A stretch of 64,000 nucleotides of DNA from Absidia repens (Eukaryota; Mucoromycota; Mucoromycetes; Mucorales; Cunninghamellaceae): positions 1,612,001 to 1,676,000 of the forward strand of contig MCGE01000003.1 in the NCBI GenBank assembly GCA_002105175.1, given 5' to 3'. Made by a program: the position numbers and the translations under genes. This document shows, piece after piece, positions 1 to 10,925 of the stretch (position 1 is the first letter of the stretch; every line of letters starts with the position of its first letter). A model generated the notes under the pieces. The model was given only the letters and a program-made list of their open reading frames with translations. It was not told the DNA's origin and ran no database searches.

Positions 1-67
1 AAATAGAAGAGTATCAGTAAACTCGTAACTCTTGTTGTACTCATCTATTTATTACTGGCTACTTTAG

Positions 68-1001
68 ACCCAGAACACCTCCAATGACGGTTACAATCAA
101 GGTAAGGCAAGCTTGAATATATGTATAAAGAAATGTTGACTTTTTAACTGAATCTAATTCTTATAACCGAAAGATTTCGAAATGGATGGCTACGACCATT
201 TACCAGAACTTTTACCAGACAACTCCATAGATACCAACAATGCCGAATTTTTGAAGTCGATATCGTCTAAACATTCAAAATTGCTGCAAGAGCATTCACA
301 ATCGAAGGCAAGGAATCAAGAGCTCGAGCAAGAATGTGCGGAACTCCAAGACCTGGTGAAACAATATGAGTCAAGCTTGGAACTGATTGCGGGGAAACTT
401 CGAACCCACTCTGTAAGTCAATTTCTATTTTGAGAAACATGGAGACAGCGATGGCTATGTAGGTAGGAGACTAATTTGAATATATTCTTTAGCATATTTC
501 TTCAGAAAGAGAACTACGATTAAGACGGGAATATGAAGCATTACTAGATGCCGAAAAGGTAACAAGGTACTTAGCATGAATGCAGCAAAACTAACACTAT
601 TTGTACATTTTTTTTATTTGCTGCAGGATACCACAACGTCATTATTCATGGAAAACGCATTTTTGCAATCACAACTTGTCAAATTATCTGAAATGTTACG
701 CAATACTTACGAGCAAGATACCACCATGGTTGTTGTTGACACACAGCTCCATCAATTAATGACTGAAAATCAGGGACTACGGGCGATGCTCAAGATATCA
801 GAACAACAGCCCAACTCTCCATCAGCATCAGCATCCCCTTCCGTATGTCGACAGAAACCTTCTTCCACCTCACTCTCCTCGCCAGCATTTGCCTTTTTAT
901 CAAAACAATCAACAACGCCTGCTCTTCAAGTTGGGAAATCATCAGATCGCGTCATGCAGGATTATTTTAGCGATCGTAGTGATAGTAGTGATAGTAGTTA
1001 G
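68..1001 (+). CDS. FGFR1OP2/SIKE-like coiled-coil protein, 5' end outside window
   Basis: Exons at 68-101, 174-412, 493-558 and 627-1001 join into one open frame of 237 codons before TAG; introns are GT-AG. An ATG at 182 could be taken as the start, but the frame continues upstream through a clean acceptor at 66-67 and donor at 102, so the gene probably begins before the window. The protein is mostly coiled coil, with the pattern 'YESSLELIAGKLR' followed later by 'LMTENQGLRAMLKIS', which resembles conserved segments of animal FGFR1OP2 and SIKE ('SALELI', 'ENKGLREILQI'). Those proteins are STRIPAK-associated adaptors; a STRIPAK role here is inference. The C-terminal 60 residues are Ser/Pro-rich and end in a run of Asp-Ser pairs. 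Another coiled-coil protein cannot be excluded. Confidence 0.6.
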
Positions 1002-1250
1002 ATATATTCTTTGACACTTGCACGCACTCTCCTCTGCCTCTTCCCTCCATTGTTACCTTTTCATCTTATTCCCATTTATTATACACATCCCCGCCTCTTA
1101 TTTTTGTTATTTTTGCACCTTATTTATTTATTCTCATGATTGATTTTTGACTATTATATAAACTTGTCACTTTTTTTGTCTTCAGTAATATTATGTTGCT
1201 TGTCTACTTGTGTTAATGATGGTTAACCTCTATCTTTGTGTGAGTGCACG

Positions 1251-1472
<222 letters not shown>

Positions 1473-1686
1473 TGTGCTCCATCTAAAGCCTATCTATTCA
1501 ATCCAACCTTTGCTTTTCACGCACCCTTGTGAAAGCTCCGCGAGGTTTGAAGGTCAAACCTATTTAGGGCCTTGGTAAAAAAAAAAAATACATATATGGC
1601 TTTGATGGTGGCAAAAATGAGGCACAATCAGTTTAGTTCCAATAAGTTTTTTATACGTTGTTGGTATAAACTAGCACAATGCGGGA

Positions 1687-1723
<37 letters not shown>

Positions 1724-1976
1724 TTGTCAAGGTTTAATGTGACCCATTTTTTTTATTTTGGTCAACAAGTGCGAGGCAAAATATGCTACAATTGTTTATA
1801 GGCTATTTGTTTCCATGGAAAATATTTTTAAACTTGAATTAAGCATTAGGGGGCGGAATCTCGGACGTGGTAGAATAATGACCCGATCGGGATTCTTCAT
1901 GAATGGCGAGCCTGGTCTTACATTTTTTTTTTACTTCCTTTCCTTTATTCTTTTTTCTTTGTTTATCCAATCTATC
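1473..1976. other. Intergenic stretch with poly(T) tract
   Basis: Between the microsatellite and the TMEM14 gene there is no credible reading frame. A poly(T) run of about 32 nt sits near 1689-1720. The last 60 nt before the TMEM14 ATG are pyrimidine-rich, as upstream of many genes in this window. Confidence 0.6.
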
Positions 1977-2367
1977 ATGTCTCACCATCCTGCCTACGCT
2001 ATGTCTGCCCTTTGTTTTGCCGGGTAAGGTTCGAAAAAATACTTTGATATATAATTTTTATTTTCCCTCATCTCTTTTTAACTTTCACAACACTACGTAC
2101 AATAGAGGAATCGGAGGGTTTGCTCGTACTCGTTCCCTTCCTTCCTTGATCGCTGGTGTTGGTCTTGGAACTCTTTATGGTGCAGCTGGATATATCAGTC
2201 AAGAAAATGTAAATGGATATAAGCTTGCTGTAGGTTCCTCCGTTGTGCTTGCTGGTGCTATGATCCCTCGTGCTATCAAAACAAAGAAACCCGTCCCTAT
2301 TGCTCTGGCCCTCACGTCTCTTGCTGCTGGTGCTTATTATACAAAGAAGGTCATCGATTATGCTTAG
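1977..2367 (+). CDS. TMEM14 family membrane protein
   Basis: Exon 1 is 1977-2023 and exon 2 is 2106-2367, joined by a GT-AG intron, giving 102 residues, close to the usual TMEM14 size of about 100-115. The start was chosen at 1977 because upstream in-frame ATGs would put unrelated hydrophobic residues before the family start. The Gly-rich pattern 'GGIGGF.R..SLPSL.AG' and four hydrophobic stretches ('SLIAGVGLGTLYGAA', 'LAVGSSVVLAGAMI', 'IALALTSLAAGAYY') fit this small integral membrane family, which in animals acts at the inner mitochondrial membrane (TMEM14C, heme synthesis). Which paralogue function applies is unknown. An AATAAA signal lies about 55 nt after the stop. Confidence 0.88.
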
Positions 2368-2577
2368 GTTAGAAATTCCCCTTCTCCATTCCATCCTCCT
2401 TTTTATATCTGTTTTGTGTGAATAAAAATAAATACTGTCTATTTACATTATCCAACTTGATTTATTTTGGGCGTGTCAGGGTCAAGTACACGTGAATGAA
2501 AATATCATGATAAAACTCAGATCTGCGCACAAAGAATATTTTTTGCTTTTCTTTCATTTCTATGAATCTCTCCAGAT

Positions 2578-3928
2578 ATGAACACCAACGACCAACCAAA
2601 CTCATCTTGTAGGTTTGCTTTTAGATATGCCAAACAGCTTCGACGTTTTCGTATTTACTGACTTTTTTTTCTTTTTTTTTTTTTTTTTTTATCCTTCTGC
2701 ACCAATTTAATTGGACTTAGCTCAGTGGGAAACACAGCTGGACTCCCAAGAACGCCAAGCCTACCTCGACCTTTTTAGCAAAGTGGATGCGGATAACAAG
2801 GGTATTGCATTGAAAGATGAAGCCATGGCCTTCTTCACCAAATCTTCTGTGCCGAACAACATTTTATCCGAAGTAAGTTACTAGTGAACCTTATGCTTCT
2901 AATTCTTCCTCACATCTTTTGTCTTTCGCTCTCTCGTACGATAGATTTGGGAAGCAGCAGATGATGATAGCAAGGGATTTTTGACGGCCAAGGAATTCTG
3001 TACTGCATTGAAATTGATTGCTTGTGCTCAACATGGCAAACTAACTGCTACACCTATTTTGTCCACTGTTGGTAAATATGCATATGCTTAGCTATTACCA
3101 CGACATTATACCTGACCTTTATTATCATATTTTCTTTATCACCTAGTGCCTATGCCATATTTTGAAGGTGTATCAGTCAAACCTCCTTTACCAGCCAATA
3201 GACCTGACACAACATCCCATACTCATCTCACTAGCCCAAGAATGACTCCACCAACGACCGATACAATCTCTCCTGACGAACGCAACAATTACATCCAATT
3301 ATTTCAATCTTCCGGGCCTGCCAACGGGGTCCTGACAGGTAATTACATGTACAGGCATTTACACTGATGAGTATGTTATTATAGCGTACTAACTATTTTA
3401 TTGCTATGATTTAGCTGACATGGCAACATCTATCTTCAACCGTTCAAAGTTACCCTCTACTACTCTACAACATATATGGAACTTGGCGGACACACGCAAC
3501 TCTGGAACTTTGAATCAAACCGAATTTATCATTGCCATGCATTATATTTCTGTCACCATGAACGGGTCTCTTCCATCTTTACCTGCTAGTTTGCCTGCTC
3601 CCATATATGCTGCCGCTACTGGTCGACTGACATCCTCCCTTGGACGACACAACACTGTGATTGGCGGCGGAGAGTCGAGTCTTCGGCCAAGGGCATCCCC
3701 TGAACTAGGAAGATCAGCATCAACTCTCTCTCCTCATCATCATACCTCTCAACAACAACAACGACCTCCTCTGGAAGATTTTCATCTCACTCATGAAGAC
3801 TATGCGAAATACCGACCTTTATTTCAACAATTAGCTATCAACGAAACAGGCTCCGTATCAGGTAAACCGAGCTTCACCTAAAAATAAAAAAATTCAAATG
3901 ATATATGTGAAATTCGGTAGTGCTGACG

Positions 3929-3966
<38 letters not shown>

Positions 3967-5635
3967 GAGCGGATGCTGTCCACTTTTTCCGTCATTCAAA
4001 ACTACCCGAAACCGACTTGGCTAAGATTTGGGATTTGGCTGATACCACATCAAAAGGGGAACTTTCAGAACAAGAATTCTGTTTGGCTATGCATTTGATC
4101 AATCGCCGTATGACTGGTGCACAAATTCCAAGCGCTCTTCCTGGTCCTATTTCTCAGCTAGCTCCTTCCCCCATGATGTCTTATAATGCTACCAATACAA
4201 CTTTTCAACCATCTGTTTCACAACCCTCCTCCGCCTTTACCGATCTTTTGGGGCTGGACGATCAACCGCCTTCTTCTGGTAAGTAATCAAATTGCAAAAA
4301 AATAAAAATAAAATAAAGCAGGTATTTGGATTGATCTTTTTATTTTTTATTTTTTTATTCCCTCCCCCAGACACTGGAGCCTCTTTCACGCCCAATGCAC
4401 CTGTGACTCAACAGCCCCCATCCACTTCAAACCAACAGAAAGTAATGATGGAAAACAACTTCAGCACGATACAATCACAAGTCAACACTGAAAATTCGCT
4501 GATAGGATCACTTCAATCACAACAACACAGTATGGACGACTCTCTGAAGACTCTGCAGTCCGACATTGAAAAAGAAAAACAGCATTTAGAAAAGTTGAAA
4601 CATACCGCCAGCGAACTGACCCGTCACTTGGAAGCCCAACAGAAAAAGAAAGAAGAACTCACTCGGGACTTACAAATGTACCGACAAGAATCCAAACACT
4701 ATCAACAACGCATCGACCAGTCCCAACAGGAATCCCGCGAGTTAGAGAATGAAATCTCGGAATTACAGAAGAAAGCAAAACCTTCATCACCTTTTACTTC
4801 ACCACACCAAATGCCACAGTCACCGCCTCATCAGCAAGACACTAACGTATTCGCTCTCTCCTCATCAGCTTCTAATCATGACCTCTTTGCCAATGTCCAA
4901 GATGCGCCACCAGCGCCAGCGCAAAACAACAACAGTGGCTCCATCGATCCATTTTCAGCAAAACATCAACAGCAAAAAGCCTTGTCGAATGCCACACCAA
5001 CACTAAATCGGCTGAAGGAAGAAACGGAAGTGCGTCGGGCTCCAACACCCAACGTTGACATTAGCGAAGTGGAAGCGAAATTCCCTGACCTGAACATGAT
5101 GGAAAATGATTTTGATACTACTTCCCGATCTCCCACTGTGGCATCCGTATCAGGTGGTGATCACAAACCCGCTTCACCTTCACTGCCGTCAGCAATAACA
5201 TCGCCGCCACCACCAACACAGCAACAACAGCAACAGCAACAACATCATAAACAACATACCAACGTAGCATCATCATCCCCCTCTGCCTTCTCACCATTTG
5301 ACTCACCGTTCTCATCCTCAGCCTCACCCAATCCTGCCGCCACTAGCACTGCTGCTGACCCACCGAAACCACCATCCAAGTATGGATTTGATCTGGCTGC
5401 GTTCGAGGGTCCCAGTCAACCGTCGCCTTCCTCGTCCGCTTCGTATCGTGATGATTTGACCTCTTTGTTTGGAGGCCTCAGTCCAGCCCAATCCCCAGCC
5501 CAGCCTTCCAATACGACAGCCCCTGCACCCCCACCTGCCTCTTCTTTTGATGCTTTGTTCAATGTCAACGCTACCACCACACAACCTCAACCATCCTCCG
5601 CGGAAAACTCTTTTGACAGTGCTTTCTTACGTTAG
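2578..5635 (+). CDS. Eps15/Ede1-like endocytic scaffold with three EH domains
   Basis: Seven exons (2578-2608, 2721-2872, 2945-3071, 3147-3338, 3415-3861, 3967-4278, 4371-5635) give an 841-residue protein. Three EH domains follow one another, each with a recognisable EF-hand-like second half: 'IWEAADDDSKGFLTAKEF', 'IWNLADTRNSGTLNQTEF' and 'IWDLADTTSKGELSEQEF'. A coiled coil of about 150 residues follows, then a Gln/Ser/Pro-rich tail with DPF-like motifs. This order matches Eps15 and fungal Ede1, early-arriving scaffolds of clathrin-mediated endocytosis that bind NPF motifs. Ede1 usually ends in a UBA domain; I see none here, the protein ending about 10 residues after an 'NSFDSAF' motif. The intron before exon 6 contains a poly(T) tract of more than 30 nt right up to its acceptor. 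Confidence 0.9.
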
Positions 5636-6169
5636 ATAAGATCTCCCCCCCCTACAATTTGGTTTAGTATTCTTATTAGTATACCTTTTTATATATATAT
5701 ATAATATTGTATGTGAAGTTTATAATAAAAGTCCTTTTTTTTTATTATAAAATGATTGAACATGTTTTGGTGCTTTTATTGACGAGGTGTTGTAATATGA
5801 ATCAAAACTAAAATAATGGGTATATCATGGAAATGGTTGCATCTAGTTTGGTGAATTTATTTGGAATGTGCATTTGAAAAAAAAAAAGTGAACCCGAAAC
5901 ACAACTAGAATAAATTACAACAAAGACTATTATTGTGGAGTGATTGAATCTAATATAATGTTTTTATTGAGTTGCATTTTGTATGAAGTAAAAAAAAATA
6001 AAAATAAAATAAGGGATAATAAAATAAGAGATGTTTGGGCAGGGATGTCTAAAGTCAACTACAGTGAAATATACAAGTACAATGGGTGTGGTGGAAAAAA
6101 TAGAGAAAAATAGAGAAAGGGACAGACAGAGAGAGAGAGAGAGAGAGAGCTAGGAAAATGACCCGTATC
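5636..6169. other. Convergent 3' region between EH-domain gene and SDH4
   Basis: This is a tail-to-tail spacer without a coding frame. It is AT-rich, with AATAAA-type signals near 5723 for the plus-strand gene, several A runs and a (GA)n tract near 6127-6149. Confidence 0.7.
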
Positions 6170-6935
6170 CTAAGCAGTCCAGAGTCGTTGAATAGCTTCG
6201 GTAATACCCACATCATTGGTGTTGAATTCATAACAGCCCCACATGGTTAGTGCCATCGATGCCTTGAGAGACCACATGGCAGCCTTGTAGCCACGAGGGT
6301 AGACACGCTTGGGAATATAGTCAGTCACACATGAATCAAAGCCCATGTAGATGTGATAGGGCAACACAACACTTATCAATCCATCGACAACTGGATGCGC
6401 ACCGTAAATGAATTGTGTAGACAGTAAAGGGACCAATGCTACTGCAGAAGCTCTTTCAAGTGACCAGTGATTCGCCCCGAACGCATATCCGATTTCATTT
6501 CTTTTCATTCGTTTTTCACGCTCTTCGTAGGTTTCTATATACAATTAGAAAAAGAAAATGCACACATCAAACGACTGGCTAACACCTGTGGGTGATGGAA
6601 ATCCTTTTTTCTTACCTTTGGGTGTTTCGTCTTCTATAACGGCATTAACAAGGTCATCCTTGGGCAAAGTTCCAATAGCTTTAGGATCCGATTGGGTAGT
6701 CGTTGCAGTGGAATTATCGGTGGTGCTTGGAGAAGCTTTGTTCGTAGACTTTTCAGGTTCTGGTTGTTTTGATGCTGGAAGAACAAGGGTCAGAAGTTAA
6801 CTTTTTTTTTTCGTTCTCTATTTTTGGACATGGAGGGAACTTACCAGAATAGGATCGGCGGACGATGGCTGATGTATAAAGAGGTTGTGTCCGTAAAGGC
6901 AGTCTTTTCAAACCTGTTGTCCATTGTCGTAACAT
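6170..6935 (-). CDS. SDH4: Succinate dehydrogenase membrane anchor subunit (CybS)
   Basis: Exons on the minus strand are 6935-6845, 6774-6616 and 6534-6170, giving 204 residues. The N-terminus is rich in Arg, Leu and Ser and lacks acidic residues, as expected for a mitochondrial presequence. The C-terminal exon carries the CybS signature: 'NHWSLERASAVALVPL' (first helix with quinone-site Ser/Arg), 'LPYHIYMGFDSCVTDYI' (heme-ligand His region) and a last hydrophobic segment. The product should anchor complex II in the inner mitochondrial membrane, bind heme b and take part in ubiquinone reduction. A variable Thr/Ser-rich linker (exon 2) separates presequence and core. It is transcribed divergently from the DTWD1 gene. 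Confidence 0.9.
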
Positions 6936-7144
6936 TTTTTATTAGTATTAGATTATAGTGCAAGTAAAGAAAAACAAAATTTGAAATGATATCAAAACAA
7001 CCACCGCAAAAAAAAAAAAAAAAAAATGACTGTGTTTAAAAAAATCCTCACCAGCCCTTTGTGGAGTGCCAGAGAAAAAAACATATTTTTAATTTACTCT
7101 TTTTTTTTTTTTTTTTTTTTTCTTTTTCTTCTCATAAATTAACC
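6936..7144. promoter_or_regulatory. Divergent promoter region between SDH4 and DTWD1
   Basis: Only 209 bp separate the two start codons. The region contains an A run (about 7007-7026) and a T run (about 7101-7121) shortly before the DTWD1 ATG. No clear TATA box is visible. That it acts as a shared promoter is inferred from geometry only. Confidence 0.5.
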
Positions 7145-8267
7145 ATGGAACGGAAAAGGCAACGATCACCCTCATCTTCACCCGCTCCACCAGTATCGAC
7201 TCCAATGTCCGATCTTCAAATTGCCGATGATACGGTTCTTCACAAAACCAACGAACGATACAAGTGCCCCACATGTGAGAAACCTGTCAAATATTTTTGC
7301 TATCACTGCTTCAACGTTGTTGGTATGGATCGAACTCAAGTGCCTACTGTCAAGCTCCCAGTACATTTGGATGTGTAAGTCTTCATATACTAAGGGTTGT
7401 CTTCCATTGGATTCCTTATCACCATTAAACCCAACTTTTCTGGTTTTTTTTTTTTTTTTGGATCAGGATCAAGCATGAAAAAGAACATGACGGAAAGTCA
7501 ACAGCCATACATGCCCGTGTACTTGCCCCTGAAGATGTTAGCTTGTATGGATATGGCCAAATACCAACGTACGAACAACCTGAACGAACATTGCTTCTGT
7601 TTCCTGGACCGGTAAGTACCTTTGGATAGAGTTGGATACACGTGCATTCCTGTTAGTTACATCTTTTGCTGACTTGACGATTATTTTTATTTTTTATTTT
7701 TTATATACACATATTTATACGACGAAATAACAACAGAATGCCAAAACACTAAACGAAATCCCTCGGGAATCATTCGATCGAATTGTAGTGCTAGACGGGA
7801 CTTGGCGACAAGCAACACGCATGGCTCGGGATGCGCCTCAACTGCAAGGACTACAACAAATCACCATTGCCCCTCGGAAGACAAACTTTTGGCGCTTTCA
7901 GCAAAAATCAGAAAACCATCTGGCGACCATTGAGGCCATTTATTATACCTATCGGGAATATGCCGAAGCTTATGAAAGTGAAGATGGCACGGGTGCTTAT
8001 CATGGGCAATACGACAATTTGATGTTTTACTACCGATTCTTTTACAACCTGATTCAATCGCGATACAAGAACAACCATACAAGAACATTCAACCCTCGAC
8101 ACCAAAAGAACTATATTCAATACGATGATGAATCTGGGAAACCTGGAGATAATAATGATGATACTGAAAACAAGCGGATAGATGACCACAATTCGGGTAC
8201 TCCCGTGGATAAGAAACAGAAACTGGATACTGACAAGGATGGCGATACCAAGAAGTTGGACGATTAG
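7145..8267 (+). CDS. DTWD1: tRNA-uridine aminocarboxypropyltransferase, DTWD1 type
   Basis: Exons 7145-7374, 7467-7611 and 7737-8267 give 301 residues. The start at 7145 was preferred over an upstream ATG because the extra residues would be poly-Phe encoded by the T tract. The protein has 'CPTCEKPVKYFCYHC' (two Cys pairs, zinc-type), 'LLLFPGP', the DTW-family core 'VVLDGTWRQATRM' and 'RK.NFWRFQ'. These are hallmarks of the DTW domain, which transfers the 3-amino-3-carboxypropyl group of SAM to uridine in tRNA; the animal enzyme DTWD1 modifies U20 of the D-loop. The last 50 residues are a charged tail rich in Asp and Lys, possibly nuclear. Substrate position is inferred from the family. Confidence 0.88.
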
Positions 8268-8624
8268 TACAATGCCGTTATGAATGTCCTTTTGTATATA
8301 GTTTATAGCATATTGTAGTAGCCTTCCCCACCACACACACATTAGCATGTAGTTTAGAATTTAGTACTCTCACATTATTTTTAATCTGTTGATTGATACA
8401 ATAAAAATTTATGTTTTATATGATACTGTTTAGACACCAAACTTGAAGGGTTTTTGTATGATAAAATGACCATGTGAATTTTCATAATACTATTTGAAAT
8501 ATAAGTTGTTGGAGGATTCATCGATTTTTTGGGCATTGAAGGATGTAAATTGATGGTTTAATAGATTTATGCGTATTCTGCTCCATGATGCAGTTCAACA
8601 AGAACTTGACAACTCTTGTATATT
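8268..8624. other. 3' flank of DTWD1 gene
   Basis: This non-coding spacer contains an AATAAAA signal near 8399 and AT-rich DNA leading into the interspersed repeat copy. I see no gene. Confidence 0.6.
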
Positions 8625-9600
8625 AAATTTCAAAAAACAATTTCTCTTCACATGCAAAACATTTGATCTACTGGCTGGCAAGGGAGAGGCTTGTTGAGGT
8701 GTAGTTTTTGATAAAATTAACAGGTAACGGTGCGAGCAGTCATAGATAAGCGAGAAACCAATAACGATGTTTTATAGGAGCGTCTTCATGCTCAGTACTG
8801 TAAACCTTAGATTTATTTATATAATTGGTCGATCAGAGATAGGGTCTTCTTTGATTCTATGTGAACTATGACTGCTAACCAGTCTCCAGGTCTTGGTGAA
8901 AGGAACGTGATCATAGTGGGTTAAGTTCAGAACAAGTGTTTGGTAGGATTCCCACAAAACGTCCACAATGGCGACACTTTTATTTTATATATCGGTGAGA
9001 TTATGGTTAATATAAAATAATTATATTTTATTGAAGCATGTTGGTAGCTATTAAAATTAAAGACGTGGGATTCATTGTAACTGGGGGATCCAATGTGAGG
9101 ATCTTGTGGGAGGAAGCAAGATGAAAACAAATGCATGATTTAAGGAGTGGTCAACAACTAATCTGAAGGGACAACCATAAAATGGGAGCTGATATACAGT
9201 ACAAGACATGAGTAAGAGTAAAGAGTATCTTTGCTTAATGAGGCACAGCGATAGTCAGCACTAATTAAAAGGGGTTGGTAGAGGTAAAAGAGGAATCTAT
9301 TGCACAATACATGAACGAGGCGACTGGAACACTTTTCATTGAAGCAAGTAAAAAGATATATATTTTATTCATATATAGATGTAAACTATGGACAAACTAA
9401 CTCTATACTCAGCTAATGAAGGCTCCTCAAAAAGCCAACGAATGGTGGTTCTAAAATCCGAATCCAAAATGAAAGGGTTTCCCCGTGCATCTTGTAATCC
9501 CTGAGCTGAAAACCCTTCTAAGCTAGTTCTGACACTAATCTAAAATCACCATAACCTCCAAAAATTCGAATGGCGAAGAAAAAAAAACAACGGGAACAAG

Positions 9601-9616
9601 AAATTGAAAAAAAAAA
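9601..9616. repeat. SINE target-site duplication, left copy
   Basis: It is AAATTG followed by ten A, identical to the sequence right of the SINE. Confidence 0.75.
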
Positions 9617-9850
9617 TTTTTTTTTTTTTTTTTTTTTTTTTTAGGGCAAGCTCTGGTAGGAGTGCTGGCTTTATTTAACGTCCTGCCGCCTAGATATATA
9701 AAGGGAAATAGGAGGACGGTTTTTTGCACGGAAGAGGGTTGCGGGGGAGGGGGACGGGAAAAGGGAAGTGAGAGGAGGGGTGGAGCTGGTAGGGTTCGAA
9801 CCTACGTCCGGTTGGACACCAGCTGCTTCTCATCCATTACAGCCAGCCCC
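9617..9850 (-). mobile_element. tRNA-derived SINE with poly(A) tail and target-site duplication
   Basis: Read on the minus strand the element starts at 9850 with a tRNA-like head of 69 nt, continues with an unrelated body of about 140 nt, and ends in a 26-nt poly(A) tail (poly(T) at 9617-9642). Identical 16-bp sequences, AAATTGAAAAAAAAAA, flank it at 9601-9616 and 9851-9866, as expected for a target-site duplication made by LINE-type target-primed reverse transcription. It lies inside an older repeat copy of the same orientation. The body contains no reading frame. The intact duplication and tail suggest a fairly recent insertion. Confidence 0.8.
9782..9850 (-). pseudogene. tRNA-like head of the SINE (degenerate tRNA)
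   Basis: On the minus strand GGGGCTG at the 5' end pairs with CAGCTCC at the 3' end (six Watson-Crick pairs and one G-U), and the T arm is perfect: GTAGG, loop TTCGAAC, CCTAC. The B box GGTTCGAACCC lies at 9792-9802 (minus) and a weaker A-box-like 'GGCTGTAATGG' is near the start. The D stem follows the acceptor stem directly, and the anticodon stem-loop has no U33. I therefore read it as a Pol III promoter-bearing tRNA relic and not a working tRNA gene. Confidence 0.65.
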
Positions 9851-9866
9851 AAATTGAAAAAAAAAA
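9851..9866. repeat. SINE target-site duplication, right copy
   Basis: It is AAATTG followed by A residues, repeating the left flank and abutting the tRNA-like head. Confidence 0.75.
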
Positions 9867-10455
9867 AATAAACTGGGCGAAAATAAATATTCACGTGGGC
9901 GGAAGTTGAAATATTTTCTGTGGCTTCTCATTGAACTGCAGTTCTGACCTTCTCCCTGATAACCTTTTCCAATTCGATGAAAAAACAAAAATTCAATAAA
10001 CGATTCCAGAAGGCTATTGTGTTTTAGATGCAGCATAAATTTAAACATTTGAATAATGAGATTACTCATAATTGCGACGCAATTTCGTTTTCTCGTTGAT
10101 ATCCTTACTGTGAGTTTTTACTGTATTGTACACCTGAATGTAGACTGGGTTTCAAATATGGGCTGCTGAAATTTCCTGAATCCTTGGTGAACACTTGAAA
10201 AAAAAAAAAGACAATAAAGGACTCATATCTATTAATAACTACAAAGGACAAGTTGATGGTTCAAGAGATAAAAAAAAAAAGTGTTTATTTGTAAGTAGTC
10301 ATTTCGGTCATATAAAAATAATAGTATGTAAAAAGGAAAAAAGAAAAATATCACTAAAGATGAAAATAAAACGAATTATAGAAAGTAAGAAATAGAAGGG
10401 TCAAGTCAAATGGCTAAACTAAGTGAGGGAAAGGATAGAATCACTAACAAAAAGT

Positions 10456-10857
10456 CTATTTTTGGTTGGGGTCATTCAAATCACAGGCATGAGGATGCTT
10501 AGCACAGTACTTGGGTTGATTAGGAACAGCAGCAATACCACGCTCTTGGAGACGGTAGACCCAGTCATTGAAACGGGGTTGAACTTGACCCAAAGTACGG
10601 CGCTTGTTCTTTTTATCGTAAGGACCAGACCAGAACACTTCCGCACCGGCAGCAGCACGAGGCCAGAGCTTCATGTCAAGAACAGTAGGACCAGATTGTT
10701 CTGACCAAAGAGGTAATTCGACGCCCAATACCTTTCCAGGATGATCCTTGGATACTCCATAAGTGGGATCAAAGCTATAGATACGTTGCCAAGACTATTG
10801 CAAGTATGACAAAAAAAAGGAAATGTCAGACTTTCGTTCCACTCATGATCTCGCTGT

Positions 10858-10925
<68 letters not shown>

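Larger units (their letters stand above)
8625..10190 (-). repeat. Interspersed repeat copy A (about 1.3 kb plus inserted SINE)
   Basis: This copy reads on the minus strand. It has the box matching CCGCCCACGTG near 9893-9904, the core at about 9560-9360 (with 'GGGGAAACCCTTTCATTTTGG' type sequence and a terminal GAATAAAATAT), then modules ending in AATAAA near 9020-9030 and the shared 'GACCAAT.ATATAAATAAATCTA' segment near 8815-8835. The upstream part (9905-10190) resembles the corresponding part of the copy at 36.4-36.6 kb. A SINE interrupts it at 9617-9850. Ends are approximate because copies are diverged. I could not place the family in a known transposon class; it has no coding capacity. 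Confidence 0.75.

Noticed and set aside
9782..9850. Functional tRNA gene on the minus strand
   Set aside because: Missing linker bases before the D stem, an irregular anticodon arm, and its place as head of a poly(A)-tailed element with target-site duplications.
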